Assembly (NCBI GenBank): GCA_013400115.1
Contig: VXBP01002899.1
Location: forward strand, 400,881-464,880
DNA length: 64,000 bases
From: Rhinopomastus cyanomelas
Lineage: Eukaryota; Chordata; Aves; Bucerotiformes; Rhinopomastidae
Direction: 5' to 3'
Shown: in pieces, positions 23,100 to 34,560 of the stretch
Layout of the letters: the number at the start of each line of letters is the position of its first letter
Numbering within the stretch: position 1 is the stretch's first letter
Translations under genes and position numbers: made by a program
The notes under the pieces: model-generated
What the model saw: only the letters and a program-made list of their open reading frames with translations
Databases searched by the model: none
Told to the model about the DNA's origin: nothing

Positions 23100-23436
23100 T
23101 TACAGAGATCTGAAAGGGGCTTCTCAGAAGGCTGGAGAAGACTGTTCCTAAGGGCTGGGAGTGCTACGATAAGGGGTCGTGGTCTGAAGCTAGAAAAGGA
23201 CAGAGTATGGCTGGACAGGAGGAAAAAGCTCTTGAATCTGAGGATGTGGGATTGCTGGAACAGGCTGCCCAGAGAGGGGGTATAGGCCCCATCCCTGTAG
23301 CCATTCATGATCAGGCTGGCTGGGGCCCTGGGCAACCTGCTGTGGTGAGTGCTGGCCCTCCTTGGTGTAGGGGGATTGAACTGGATGTCTTTTGGAGGTC
23401 CCTTCCAACCCAACACAGTTTGTGATTCTATGATTG
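23100..23436 (+). repeat. CR1 LINE 3' fragment
   Basis: A sense copy with GGATGTCTTTTGGAGGTCCC and the tail GTGATTCTATGATTG. Confidence 0.92.
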
Positions 23437-25029
23437 AAATGAAGACTCTGATGCAGCCACTTGCTGGTGGGACTAAGCTGATCTCTAACTGATCTCCTTG
23501 CTTCTCCCCTGCTGCTTGTCTCCTTTGTGCCAGTAATGTCACTTGTCTGCTCCTGGAGAATCTCAAACACCACCCACACCTCCAAAAAACACCAAAGCAA
23601 CATGAAAACTCACAAACAAACTGAGAAAAGCGGCTCTCTTCTGGCTGTTTAGCTTTGCAATCAGGTTCACGCTGACAAACAAAGGTGTCAGGGCTGTGCT
23701 TGTACTTTTCTTGTGTTCTTCCTCCTCCAGGAAATGCTGTGAAAACATGCTCTCATCTAAGTAATGAAAATGTCCAGTTGCTCCTGAGCAAGGGCAGAGG
23801 ACACTGTACGTGCGTCACTGTTTACACCCATGACCCAGCACTATGTGGGTGATGGAGCAACTACCTCATCCAGGTCTCTTGTGTCCCAGCTCTAAGACCT
23901 TGAGCTTCTTGGCTGTTGGAGTCAGTGGGTTTGTTAACTCTTCTGAGTGTGGGGGAAAAACAACAAACCCCCCTCAAACTCTTCTCCAAGCCTCTTGCCA
24001 CCATCACAGAGAATGTGGTAGAATGTTGCTGTCCCAGCTTCAGGGACATCAACAGAGCTGAGTCCTCTTCAGCCCCCTCAGCCTCTCAATGTAGGTTTTG
24101 AACCACAGCAGCTGCTCTGCTGCATCAGACTGAGGGTCTGTGGGGACCACAGGAGAAGCCTCTGAAGAAGAGCAGCACATATGTGCCTCGTGCCTCTCCT
24201 GAACAGTTCCCAGAAAGCTGGACTTGGGATGACCTGGGGTTTTGTATTCAGGAACACCTCAACTTGTCCTCACACACGTGCCACCAGCTTTCGGTTTGTG
24301 CAGCCACCTTTGGTAAAGTCAGCCAGCGACGGCCTGGAGAGGTCCTGCCTTGGCTGGGGCCTGGCATCTGCCAGCTTCAATTGTACAGGACCCACCTGGT
24401 CCTGTGCCAGCAGGATATGTGTCACATTGCCTCTCCATCCTTGCTTCCCACAGAGCAGTGTCGCAGCGTGTTCACCTTCCCCACGTCCGGAGGTTGTTCT
24501 GTGCTTTGGATTGTCCTCATGGTCTTTACCAGCAGGAAAACATTGAAGGGCAGGAATGACCTGTGTTGGGATTCCTCAGCGTGAGAAGTTCCGCCTTGAA
24601 TTGTCACGGGGTGACACAAGGTCCCTGCTGCAGCCTTCTTCTGGTGATTGCTCTCTGCTTCCCAAATGCTGGAGCTTTGGCAGTTCTCTCCATCTCCTTG
24701 TACAAACTTCCCTCCTTTCTCACAGCAGCTTCTTTCCTTGGTCACCACCACAGGCAGGAGGTTCTGTAGGGAGCAGCCTGCCTGCCCTGTCCAGCACCAT
24801 CAGTCCAGCAGTGCTGAGGGCACCGTGTGGACCTTGGCCGCTCCTTGTGAGGAGGCTGGCAAAGAGCTGCCCCGGAGCTTTGCGGCTGAGCTGTAGCAGC
24901 TCGGGCTTATCCTCGAAGGAAGTTGGGAGCCACAGTGTGACATTTGCTGCGGCCGTTGCTGAGCAGCAGAAGGAGCAGCAGGAGGATCCCAGCCCAGCTC
25001 TGGGAGGACTGTGCATCCAGCACGTCACG

Positions 25030-25270
25030 AGCACGTGAGCGAGTCTCCTGTGCGCCGCTTGCGCAGAGCTACTGGCCCTTTGATAAATTCTCTGTTTATT
25101 CTTGGGTTCTCTCTCGTTAGTGCGATGTAATTAGTCTCCAGACAGGACCATCTCTCGTTCCTAGCTTGTGCAGTCCTGCTCCTCTGGAGCGGAGCGACGC
25201 GGTGAGCGTGGTTCCGCTGACTCATGTGAAAACAGAAAACAGCATTTAGGAAATGAAGCAGCTCTTCCCA
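25030..25270. promoter_or_regulatory. candidate intronic regulatory island
   Basis: A CpG-bearing unique stretch (GTGCGCCGCTTGCGCAGAGC) with TTGATAAATTC, GCGATGTAATTAGTCTCC and a perfect AP-1 core TGACTCA at 25218-25224. It is not repeat-like and has no coding support. Function is inferred only. Confidence 0.25.
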
Positions 25271-26384
25271 CTCGCTGTTTTCAGTCGCCTGTTGGACTGG
25301 GGATCTCAACATGTTTGCCTCAGACCTTCTGTGGGGTCCAAACTGAGCTGAACTGGGAAAAGCAGATCACAAACGGAGGAGGAGGGTACCCAGTAGGTGC
25401 TACCCGTGAGTATCAGCCACTCTGTCAGTGCAGTGCTGTGCACAGGGTGACCCCTTCCAAAGTCAGTCGTGAACAGGCTGATTAAAGCTCACCTCAGGCT
25501 GGGGCACTTGCAGAAGCCGCAGCGTCTTGCGGGAGCCCGTGGCAGAGCTGCACGTGGCTGCCGCCCCGCACCGTTGGCTTAAATATTTAATGCCCTTTCC
25601 TGGTGGAGATCCTTTAAAGCCGAGCGGGAGAGTTCATGCCTGTGCGAGTTCCTAGCCAGGTTGGGGTTTATTCTCTGCAGTTTGGCTGCCCAGAGGGCAC
25701 CTTGTGCTGGGGCAGCATGAAATATTGATCACGAACCAGTCAAGGCTGGTGCGAAGGAGGCCTGGTGGGAGGGGGCTGCTGGGTTCCAGCAAGCATGAAA
25801 TAGTTTTCCAAGGTTTAGCTGCTTGCAGAACTGCTCAGCAATACGAGGCTGGTGTTTAATTTAGATGAGATGGGCCGTTTGTTTGCCTGCTCTGTGTTCA
25901 GCTCGTGAGCTCTGTGGGTTTTCTTCTCCATTCACTGAGATTGCAGCATCTAGGTCAAATCTAGATTATCCCTTTTTCCATGGAACGTGAGGCCAGCTCA
26001 GCACCTCGGGCCCAGCCTGTCTGCTCTGCTTTTCCCTGGGCTCTGCAGAGCCTGTTTGATTGTTTTCATTTCTTTCTTTTTTGAAAATCTTTTTCTTTTT
26101 TTCATGGGGAGCAGTGGGCAGGGCTGTCTGGGGCACCTCGATGGCTATAGAGGATCTAGGATATAGAGGATTCTATGAGGGTGGTGGGTTTCTTTAACCT
26201 TAGAAACTTTCCTACAGGCTCACTGAGGTTTCCAGCTGATTCTGAAGGGGTGTCCAGATCTCCTTTTCCATTCATCTGAATTTTATTTTAATCCAAACCC
26301 ATGTGAATTGAGCAGACTCCAGAAGAGATTCCATATAAGCTGTGCCTCTGGGTTTGGGTGGACTTTCTTCTGAGCAGCATGAGA

Positions 26385-26450
26385 TTGGGTTGAAAGTTGG
26401 ACTTGATGATCCTAGAGGCCTCTTCTAACCTTAATGATTCAGTGATTCAC
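26385..26450 (+). repeat. CR1 LINE tail-only fragment
   Basis: GGACTTGATGATCCTAGAGG through AATGATTCAGTGATTC. Its 3' end abuts the 3' end of the next, antisense CR1. Confidence 0.85.
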
Positions 26451-27175
26451 AGAATCATTGAATGTGTTGGGTTGGAAGGGACCTCCAAAGGCCATCTAGT
26501 CCAGCCCTCCTGCAGTGAGCAAGGACACCCTCAACTAGGTTGCCCAGAGCCTTGTCCAGATTTCCCTTGAGTATCTCCAGGGATGGGGCCTCAGCTCCCT
26601 CCCTGGGCAGCCTGTTCCAGTGTTCAACCCCCCTCCTGCTAAAGAACTTCTTCCTAACAGCCCATTTCAATCTGCCCTTCTCTGATGTGAAACCACTCTC
26701 CTTCATCCTATCACTCCAGGGCTTCATAAACAGCCCCTCTGCAGCCTTCTTGTAGCCTCCTTCAGGAACTGGGAGGTTACTGTCGGTTCCCCCAGAGCCT
26801 TCTCTTCTCTAGGCTGAACAACCCCAGCTTCCTCAGCTTGTCTCCAGGAGCAGAGGGGCTCCAGACCTCTGAGCATTTTCATGGCCTCCTCTGGACCTGC
26901 TCCAGCAGGTCCCTGTCCTTCCTGTGCTGAGGCCTCCAGAGCTGGATGCAGGACTCCAGGTGAGGTCTCGCTAGGGCAGAGCAGAGGGGCAGAATGCCCT
27001 CTCAGTCTGCTGGCCATGCTGCTTTTGATGCAGCCCAGGATGTGATTTGCCTTCTGAGCTGCAAGTGCCCACTGTCTCCTCATGGCCACCTTCTTATCCA
27101 CCAGCAGCCCAAGTCCTTCTGCTCAGGCCACTTCTTACCACCTCCTCCCCCAGCCTGGATTGGCGGTGAGGGCTG
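26451..27175 (-). repeat. CR1 LINE 3' fragment, about 725 bp
   Basis: An antisense copy from CAGAATCATTGAATGTGTTG, with the ORF2 end region in reverse (RMKESGFTSEKGRLKWAVRK). It joins the preceding sense tail 3' end to 3' end. Confidence 0.93.
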
Positions 27176-27322
27176 TTCTGATCCAGATGCACTTGATTCT
27201 GTGATTCTCTTTCTTCTGTGCAAGTCCCAGTTTCAGAAGCTGCCAAAGCAGCTCCCACACTGGTTGGGGGGAACCCCAGCACCCAGAGCTGTGCAGGATA
27301 ATCTCTCTTGTCTGGAGCTTTT

Positions 27323-27458
27323 CACAGAATCACAGAACGTTAGGACCTCGAAAGATCATCCAGTCCAATACCCCCACCACAGCAGGATCCCCTGGATCAA
27401 GTCACACAGGAACATATCCAGGCAGGTCTTAAACATCTCCAGAGAAGGAGACTCCATT
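27323..27458 (-). repeat. CR1 LINE 3' fragment
   Basis: An antisense tail TCACAGAATCACAGAACGTT, then TCGAAAGATCATCCAGTCCA, ending at GAGAAGGAGACTCC. It is about 135 bp long. Confidence 0.92.
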
Positions 27459-27943
27459 TTCATGGCCCCAGTGGCTGTTTCCACCAAAATGGTCATAACT
27501 GAAAGGGTCCGAGGGGCTGTAGGGAACCAAACGGCAAGAAAGTCTCTTCATCCTACAGCTGCTTCACTGTGATGTTCAGGAGTTTGGACTGAACATCTCG
27601 CGGTGTTCAGACGTTGTTTGCCAACTTTTTCCTTTCATCCATCCTCTGAGCTGTTCAGTCAGCATTTCACTTGCCCTCTTAATTTTTCTTCACTTGACTT
27701 TCAGGAGGTCAAAGCAAAGGCAGAGGCGTTGATGTCTCCTTTGAAAGAGATGAAGAGAGACCACAGGTGGGGACTGGGTAGGAAGGATGTTGTTTGGTTC
27801 TTGTTAGGTTTTAGAATTTGTTTTTTTAAAGCCAAAACCATTTTCTTTTCTTTCTTTCATAGTCTCTGCTCTTAACTCCTGCGTTTGCTCATGGCCCCCT
27901 TCCCTGCACCCACACATTGTGGAGCTGCTGGTTATTTCCCTTC

Positions 27944-27968
27944 ACAGAATCACAGCATCACAGAATTC
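27944..27968 (-). repeat. CR1 octamer-tail remnant
   Basis: CACAGAATCACAGCATCACA resembles repeated CR1 terminal octamers, but no CR1 body follows. It is probably a remnant or a coincidence. Confidence 0.4.
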
Positions 27969-30627
27969 TTCCTTCCTTCTTCCTCCCTCCACCCACCCTG
28001 CCTTGTCCCCTTGGGCAGCCCTTCTTGTGGAGGACAATATTCCACAGCGTGTCCTGCGTGATGACTCTGGCTCTTGCTTGGACACCAAGCAGTGTGCTGA
28101 TTGATGACAAAATTGATCGCTTTGGAGTCTGCTCTTCACCTCCCTTTGAAAATGGCCATCAGAGAAGCTTTTCTGGCAGCCTGTCCCATGGTTTTGTCCT
28201 GCCCCGCTGACACCCCATCGTGACAACAGTCACTTTCATTCTCATCACCTCCTCAGTGCCAGCACTTGCCAGTCTTCTTCACCATGTTATCCACACGTGT
28301 CCCTGTGTTCTGCAGTCACCGACACCTTCTCATCCTCTGGATGCTGCCAGATCCTCCTGGTGTCCTCTACCTGTTCTCCTTGGCACAATCTCTGATGTGG
28401 CTGCTCCTGGCCAGGAGCTTTGCCTGTGCTGGTTGGGATTTGGAAATGGAAGAAGGCAGATGGCTCCTGAGCTCGTTCTGAAGCCTTTCCAGCAATGTCG
28501 CTCTCGTCTGAGGTTTGCTCTGCCCGGCTGTTGATTTCTCCTAAAAGATGCAGGGACTCAGCTCTTTGTGTCTTCATTCCTCTGTCAGACTTGGTCGAAG
28601 CTGAGTGGAGGTTCAGGAGACATCAGGGCTGTCTCCAGAGGTCAGGCAGGGACAGGGTTGGCTCTAGTCTTGGGTTAACCAGGAGTGAAAGGCATGGGGA
28701 GGTGAAAGGAGGTATCACTGTAGTCTTGCCTGGGGAAAGAGTGGTGCAGGGCTCAGCAAGGGTCAACCAGGTTCACCCTCCTTGCAGGATCTGCTGTGAC
28801 CAGTGCCAGAGTGTCCAGCCCACTGCTGTGTGGTTTGAGCTAAGCTGGAGCTGAAAGCTGCTCACTGACTATTTCAGCAGGGTGATGGCTTTGGGCTGCT
28901 AACTCTTCTCTGAGTGATAGAGGAACAGGCCTTGGACACTGTCCTGGGTACAGAGAGCCAAGGAGTAGTAGAACCCTGGATGCACAGAGCTGTTTGGTTC
29001 TGGTGGGCAGCTGTCACATTTGGCCACAGCTCTGCCATTGTCCTGCAGCATCGAACAGGACCTGGGAGTAGGAGAATCTGTTAGATCCTGTTACAAACTT
29101 AGCCCTCAAAATCTGAATTTTAGATTTAATTTTGCAGTGCCTCATGCGCTTCAGTTATGAACTGGAGGGGGAGAATCAATCCACAAGGTGTGTTGAAGCT
29201 CTGCCAACATCCAGGCTCGAGAGAGGGGTGTGTTGGGAGGGAACCAGCCCCCACATTCATCCTCTCGGTGGTTCTGACCTGTTGCTCACAAATACATGTT
29301 GCAGAGAGCACCAAGAGGCTGCTGAACAAAGAGACTGTTGCTTCAGTATCCTCCTGTTCTTGCATGGAAGGGTCCATGTTTCTGGAAGAGCTGGTTGATC
29401 CACCAGGCAGTCAACTCGCTGTGGCAGCTCAGTGTGGCCCATGGGCTGCTTGTAGCAGGAGGGAGCCCTGTGCTTGAACAGAAACCCATCCAGCTGGCCA
29501 AAACTCATTAGTGTAAGAAGTGTTTACTCCCCATTCCCTGGGAGAAGTTTGTTCTTACCTTGGGCTTTCTGCTCACTTCTGGGAGGTGCCGCCGTTGTTC
29601 CTTACTGGGGGTGAGGTCTCCCAGTCCAGATCTGAGGACACGCTCATCATTAAGGGCTTCCTGCTGGTGTAGCCCAGGGCCAAGCCTTGGCCGGGTAATT
29701 GGATTTGGAAGAGCCACTGTTTGTAGTGATGGTGACACTTCTTGCTGTGCAGCCAGTTCTGGCAGCAATGCAACTGGTAGAACATTGGGACAATCTGTTC
29801 CACAGTCTTTGTTCCATGGGTGTCTGCCTGGTGGGCAAAACAGCCGCAGCAAGAGACTTCCCTCCAGAGCGTGGCTGCGTCAGCCTCAGGGAAGCAAAAC
29901 AAGACCCTTGTTCTGGCTCTCAAACCAATTCAAAACATTTTTGGGGAAGAAAGTGACAGAAGTGAAGCTCTGCAGAGGCTTTAGCCGCTCACACAAATCT
30001 ACTGTCCACGTTCTTTTCTTGAGACCCTTTGTAGTGCTCAGGAGGCTGTTTGGCTGCCCCCAGGACCCCTTTGTTCCTCATTTCTAGTCTTATTAAGTTA
30101 AAAACCAAGAAGCTGGCAGTAGGGTTTTACCCAGCTTATCCTGTTTGCTGCTGGTGCATTCCCTGGGGGGGTGTTTTGCCACACTCCAGTCTGTGTTTAA
30201 GTGGCTCAGGCAGTCTGAGCCTTCTGCACTTCTCTTTAAAAAAGGAGCACAAAGGACTTTATTGCTTTTTAGATGGTCAATTCTTTTATCCTCGTTGATA
30301 ATTCAGTTGGGTTTGGACAGTTTGTGAAGGCAGCACGTCTCAGACATAGAAGTTCTGTGTTTAAGCAGCCTTGCACACTCAGGCACAAGTGGATTTTACC
30401 CTGTGCCTCCAGGAAGCCCTGAGTTTCTCAGGAGCTCTGATACCCTTTGCACAACTGCACCCTGGTGTCTGTGTGATCTGTTGAAGCAACGATCCTGACT
30501 GACTGCTGAGCTCAACACGTCTGGTGCACAGGAGGCTGTTTTCCCTCAGCCTGTCTAATGATTTCAGAGAATGAAAAGGGAGCTGGTCTGTATGGGACTG
30601 ATGTGCATGCACAGTGGAGCTTACCAG

Positions 30628-30706
30628 GACCTGCTCTGGCAGGGGGATTGGACTAGATGATCTTTTGAGGTCTCTTCCAATCCTTAATGTTCTGTGATTC
30701 TGTGAC
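30628..30706 (+). repeat. CR1 LINE tail-only fragment
   Basis: GGACCTGCTCTGGCAGGGGG to TGTTCTGTGATTCTGTGACC: about 78 bp of CR1 3' end. Confidence 0.9.
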
Positions 30707-31074
30707 CAGCCCACTGGTCATCATTTAACTGGTTCTGTGTCTTCCCTCTGGTCTCATTTGTCAGGTCAGTACAGCGCCGCTGACTCTCGGCCGTGGTTGC
30801 AGTCGCTGCTTTTTGTGCTTCCTGCTCTTCCCTGTCCCTTCGCTGTCCCGTGTCCTGCCTCGCTGCCCCAGCTCTTCCCTTCGACCGCTGAAACAGTCTC
30901 TGTTCCCACAGCCTCCTCCCGAGGGTGGCCCGGCAGGGGCTGGGGTCTGGTAAGGAGAGCGTTGCTGTCGGTCACCTTGTACTGTTGAGTTGATCCCTGG
31001 TTGCTTGCTGGGCTTCCTTTTCCTACACTCTGCTGTCCAGAATCATTTCCCTCCTCAAGATCTTTCTTGATGAT

Positions 31075-31942
31075 GGGATGGTGTCTGCTCAACCAGTTTG
31101 CTGAGGACACTAAGCTGGGAGGTCGGGCCGATTCCACTGCTGGCTGTGCAGCCCTTCAGGAAGCTCTGGAGAGGTGGATTGAGAGGAATTGAATGAGGTT
31201 CAGTAAGAAGAAGGGCAGAGTCCTTCTGGGAAGGAGCAATGAGAAGCATCAGTACAGATTGGGAACAATCTGCTGGAGAGGGACCTTGGGGTTCTTGTGG
31301 ACAACAAGTTGTCCATGGAACAGCACTGTGCTCTGGTGGCCAAGAAGGCAAATGGAAGCCTGAGATCAGAAAAGTGGGTCCAACGCATCAAGGGATGTTC
31401 TTCTACCCCTCTACTCTGCCCTAGTGAGGCCACATCTGGAGTGCTGTGTCCAGTTCTGGGTTCCCAGATTCAAGAGGGACAGAGATCTGACTGAGAGAGT
31501 CCCAACAGAGGGCTGTGGGGATGATGAGGGGACTGGAGCACCGGCCTTATGAGGAGAGATTGAGAAACCTGGGGCTTTTCAGCTTGGAGAGGAGAAGCTT
31601 ATGAGGGGATTTAATCACTCTGTAAATCCATGAGGGCTGGGTGTCAAGAAGAAAGAGCAAATCTCTTTTCCCTTGCACCCTGTGGTAGGACAAGGGGCAC
31701 TGTGTGTCAGCAGGAGCACAGGAAGTTCCACCTCAGCAGGAGGAAAAACTACTGTGAGGGTCTCAGAGCACTGGAAGGGGCTGTCCAGGGAAGGTGTGGA
31801 GTCTCCTCTGGAGATTTTCAAGACCCTCTGGATGGGTTCTGTGTGCCCTGCCCTAGTTTCTGTGGTCCTGCTTGAGCAGAGGGGTTTGACCTGATAACCC
31901 CTGGAGATCCCTTACAACCCCTCATAATCTGTGTGTTCGTGT
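31075..31942 (+). repeat. CR1 LINE fragment reaching the RT domain
   Basis: A sense copy, about 870 bp. It includes a decayed reverse transcriptase catalytic block reading FAEDTKLGG at 31097-31123 (FADD in active elements), then the ORF2 C-terminal region and a degraded tail. Stops and frameshifts make it inactive. Confidence 0.92.
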
Positions 31943-33089
31943 AGCTGTGTGTAACATCCAGTGCACTGTGTAGGGCTGAGCTGGCTCCAGCTGCTTCTCA
32001 GCCATGGGGGACTCAGCAGCTCAGTTTGGCCTTCGCCAAGTTGAAGGTGCTAAGGGTGTGAGGTGATTCCATCATGTTTCAAGGACCAGTTTCTCCATTG
32101 GAAGAAAGTGTTGGAGGCTGTTGCAGTGGGTTTGACACTGAAATATAAGTTGGAGGTGGGTTAGCTCAGTGTTACATCGAGTGTTTGCACAGCTCTCTAT
32201 AGGGTCTTGATTGTGTTGCAGAGTGTGAGCCCCCAAATGTGAGCCTTAAACACTCCAGTGATGTGGGGGGTGCTCTGGTGACTCCCCAGGCTCTGCCAGA
32301 GCTACGTGGATCATGTCTGCTGTGAACAGGAGGCAGCCCAGGCAAGGACACTGAGGCTGGAGGAGAGTGAAGGGAGTTTGCTTAGACAGAAGATAGAAGA
32401 GTCCTCAGCTTTTGAAGGGTTTGGGACTCAGTCTCTGAATTTTGAGTGTGTAGAGGAGAGCAGCCCCTCACGTCGGCTCCGCTGCCTGTACCCAGAGTTT
32501 TCCTCAGCCTCCTACCAGGGTTAGCAGTGAAGCTGTCAAGAGAACCTTTGACATCAGCTTCAGAAAGTGAGTATCATGGCAGAAATCGCCTTGGGTAATT
32601 AATTAAGTCTTCTGTAAATAGAAGGCTTGCGATGCATCAGCGATGCTGTGTGATGCTCCTCAGGAGGGAGATCAACTCTGCAGCAAAGCCCGTAGTGAGC
32701 AGTGAAGCGCTTCGTATGCAGGAGGCTCATTATCCTTCCACCTTCATTCTGTGAGGAAACAAAAATACCGTCTTCATTGTGGCGGGTTGTGTTGGAGGGA
32801 ACGTAGGGCTGCTGAGGAACCCCTCAGGGATTGGCCCCGATGAATCTACAGTTCTCTGGGTATGGGATGGAACCAGCCCAACCCACCCAGAGCTGCCGAT
32901 GCTTTGCTGTGCTGGGGTCCTCAGACAGGAGTTGAGAGCTACGTACAGTCACGTCATCGCGGCACTGAGTCCAGAGACACACCGTGCACAGGGTGTTAGG
33001 AGGAGAAGCCCAGAACACAGAGTGTTTCCTGCCTATGCTGCTCTCCAGACTCACAGTGATGCTGATGGAACTGGCCTCCCAGCCAGCAA

Positions 33090-34065
33090 GTTGGGATCAT
33101 ACAGGGGACTGATGTCCCCAGGGCTCAGTACTTGTTTAACATCTTTATTGATGATCTCGATGAGGATCGAGTGCACCCCTACTCAGTTTTCAGATGGCAC
33201 CAAGTTAGTGGGAGTGTTGATCCCCTTGAGGGTGGAGAGGCCCTGCACAGTGATCTGAGCAGGCTGGGTCAGGGTAAACTGTATGAGCTTCCACAGGGCC
33301 AAGGGCCAGCTCTTGCACTTGGGTCACAACCACCCAGTGCAGTGCTACAGACTGGGGGCAAAGGAGTTGGAATTTGCTCAGCAGAAAGAGACCTGAGAGT
33401 ATTGATTGATCATTGGCTAAATATGAGCCAGGAGAGCACCCAGGTGGCCCAGAAGGCCAATGGCATCCTGGCCTGCATCAGCACTGGTGTGGCCAACAGG
33501 ATAGTCAAGTGATCGTCTCCCTGTCCTGGCCACTGGTTCATTCACACCTCAAGTACTGGGGTCAGGTTTGGGCACCTCAGTACAAGAAGGACATTGAGGT
33601 GCTGGAGCGGGTCCAGAGAAGGGCAGCAGGGTTGGGAAAGGGGCTGGAGAACAAACCTTGTGAGGAACAGCTGAGGGGGCTGGAGCTGGTTAGTCTGGAG
33701 AGAAGGAGACTGAGAGGAGACCTTATTGTTGTCTGCCGCTGCCTGACAGGAGGTTGGAAAGAGGAGTGGGTTGGTCTCTTCTCCCAAGGAACAAGGGGAC
33801 AGGACCAGAGGAAACAGCCTCAAGCTTCCCCAGGAGTAGGTTAGTTTGGCCCCAAGAAAAAACTTCCTGGAAAGTGTCCTCAGCCCTTGGAATAGGCTGC
33901 CCAGGGCGGGGGTTGAATCCCCATCCCTGGCTGTATTTCCAAACGTGAAGATCTGGAGCTCGTGGGCAGGATTTGGGGTGGGTTGGGCCACTTGGGTACA
34001 TGATTGGACTAGATGAGCATGAAGATCGTTTCCAACCTAACCCATTCACTGCCTCTATAGAACTT
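33090..34065 (+). repeat. CR1 LINE fragment reaching the RT domain, about 975 bp
   Basis: The longest CR1 piece in the window. It encodes FNIFIDDLDED and a broken catalytic region (FSDGTKL near 33187), then ERVQRRAAGLGKGLENKPC and RLRGDLIVV in a second frame. Frameshifts show it is dead. It ends about 270 bp before a MYO1D exon. Confidence 0.93.
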
Positions 34066-34336
34066 TGTTTCCACACTTGTGTGCAGCACAAGGCCAGAAC
34101 AGATGTTCCCCAAACTATTTTCAAGTCAACCTTGTTTTAATCAGTTTTAACTGGTTTCCAATCCACTGGCAAACACTGGTGGCTTTTCAGTGATGTTTTA
34201 ATTGGCTCTGATGGGCAGAGAAGTCACTGCCTTTCAGATAAAGCCAACGTATTTCTGGATTTCAGCAGTGTAGAAGCAGCACAGCCAGAAATGCTCTCTC
34301 CTGCTTTTTTGGCTAAAAGCCTTTCTCCTCTGACAG

Positions 34337-34560
34337 GTGTGGAGGGGCACGTTGGCTCGCATGCGCTACAAGAGAACCAAGGCTGCCCTCACCATCCTCC
34401 GGCACTACCGCCGCTACAAGGTGAAGTCCTACATCCAGGAGGTTGCCCGGCGCTTCCACAGCGTGAGGCAGATGAAGGATTATGGCAAACACGTGCAGTG
34501 GCCCACCCCACCCAAAGTGCTGCGCCGCTTCGAGGAGGCTCTTCAGACCATTTACCACAG
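34337..34560 (+). CDS. MYO1D: MYO1D exon, IQ1 second half, IQ2 and neck-tail link (about residues 708-782)
   Basis: This exon begins VWRGTLARMRYKRTKAALT, continues with ILRHYRRYKVKSYIQEVA and RRFHSVRQMKDYGKHVQW, and ends PTPPKVLRRFEEALQTIYH plus two bases of Arg. With the previous exon it rebuilds IQ1 (LQK.WRG...R...). IQ2 follows as a degenerate ILRHYRRYKV block. These helices bind calmodulin light chains and form the short lever arm. The basic PTPPKVLRRFEE segment opens the tail. The acceptor is TGACAG to 34336 and the donor GTACCG from 34561 is weaker than those of its neighbours. A sense CR1 fragment begins only about 40 bp past this donor. Confidence 0.95.

Larger units (their letters stand above)
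16377..34336 (+). other. MYO1D: MYO1D 18 kb intron, CR1-rich
   Basis: This is the longest complete intron of the window (phase 0). It carries about a dozen CR1 fragments, including two that reach into the reverse transcriptase region (31075-31942 and 33090-34065). Unique islands richer in CpG are seen at 22310-22470 and 25030-25270. A possible unused exon lies at 27705-27766. 17250-18435, 19435-22300, 22650-23095, 23440-26380, 27770-30625, 30710-31070 and 31945-33085 otherwise show no gene or RNA I can support. Confidence 0.8.

Noticed and set aside
29560..30087. 175-residue plus-strand frame (and overlapping frames)
   Set aside because: Multiple overlapping frames on both strands without domain or splice support indicate chance openness.
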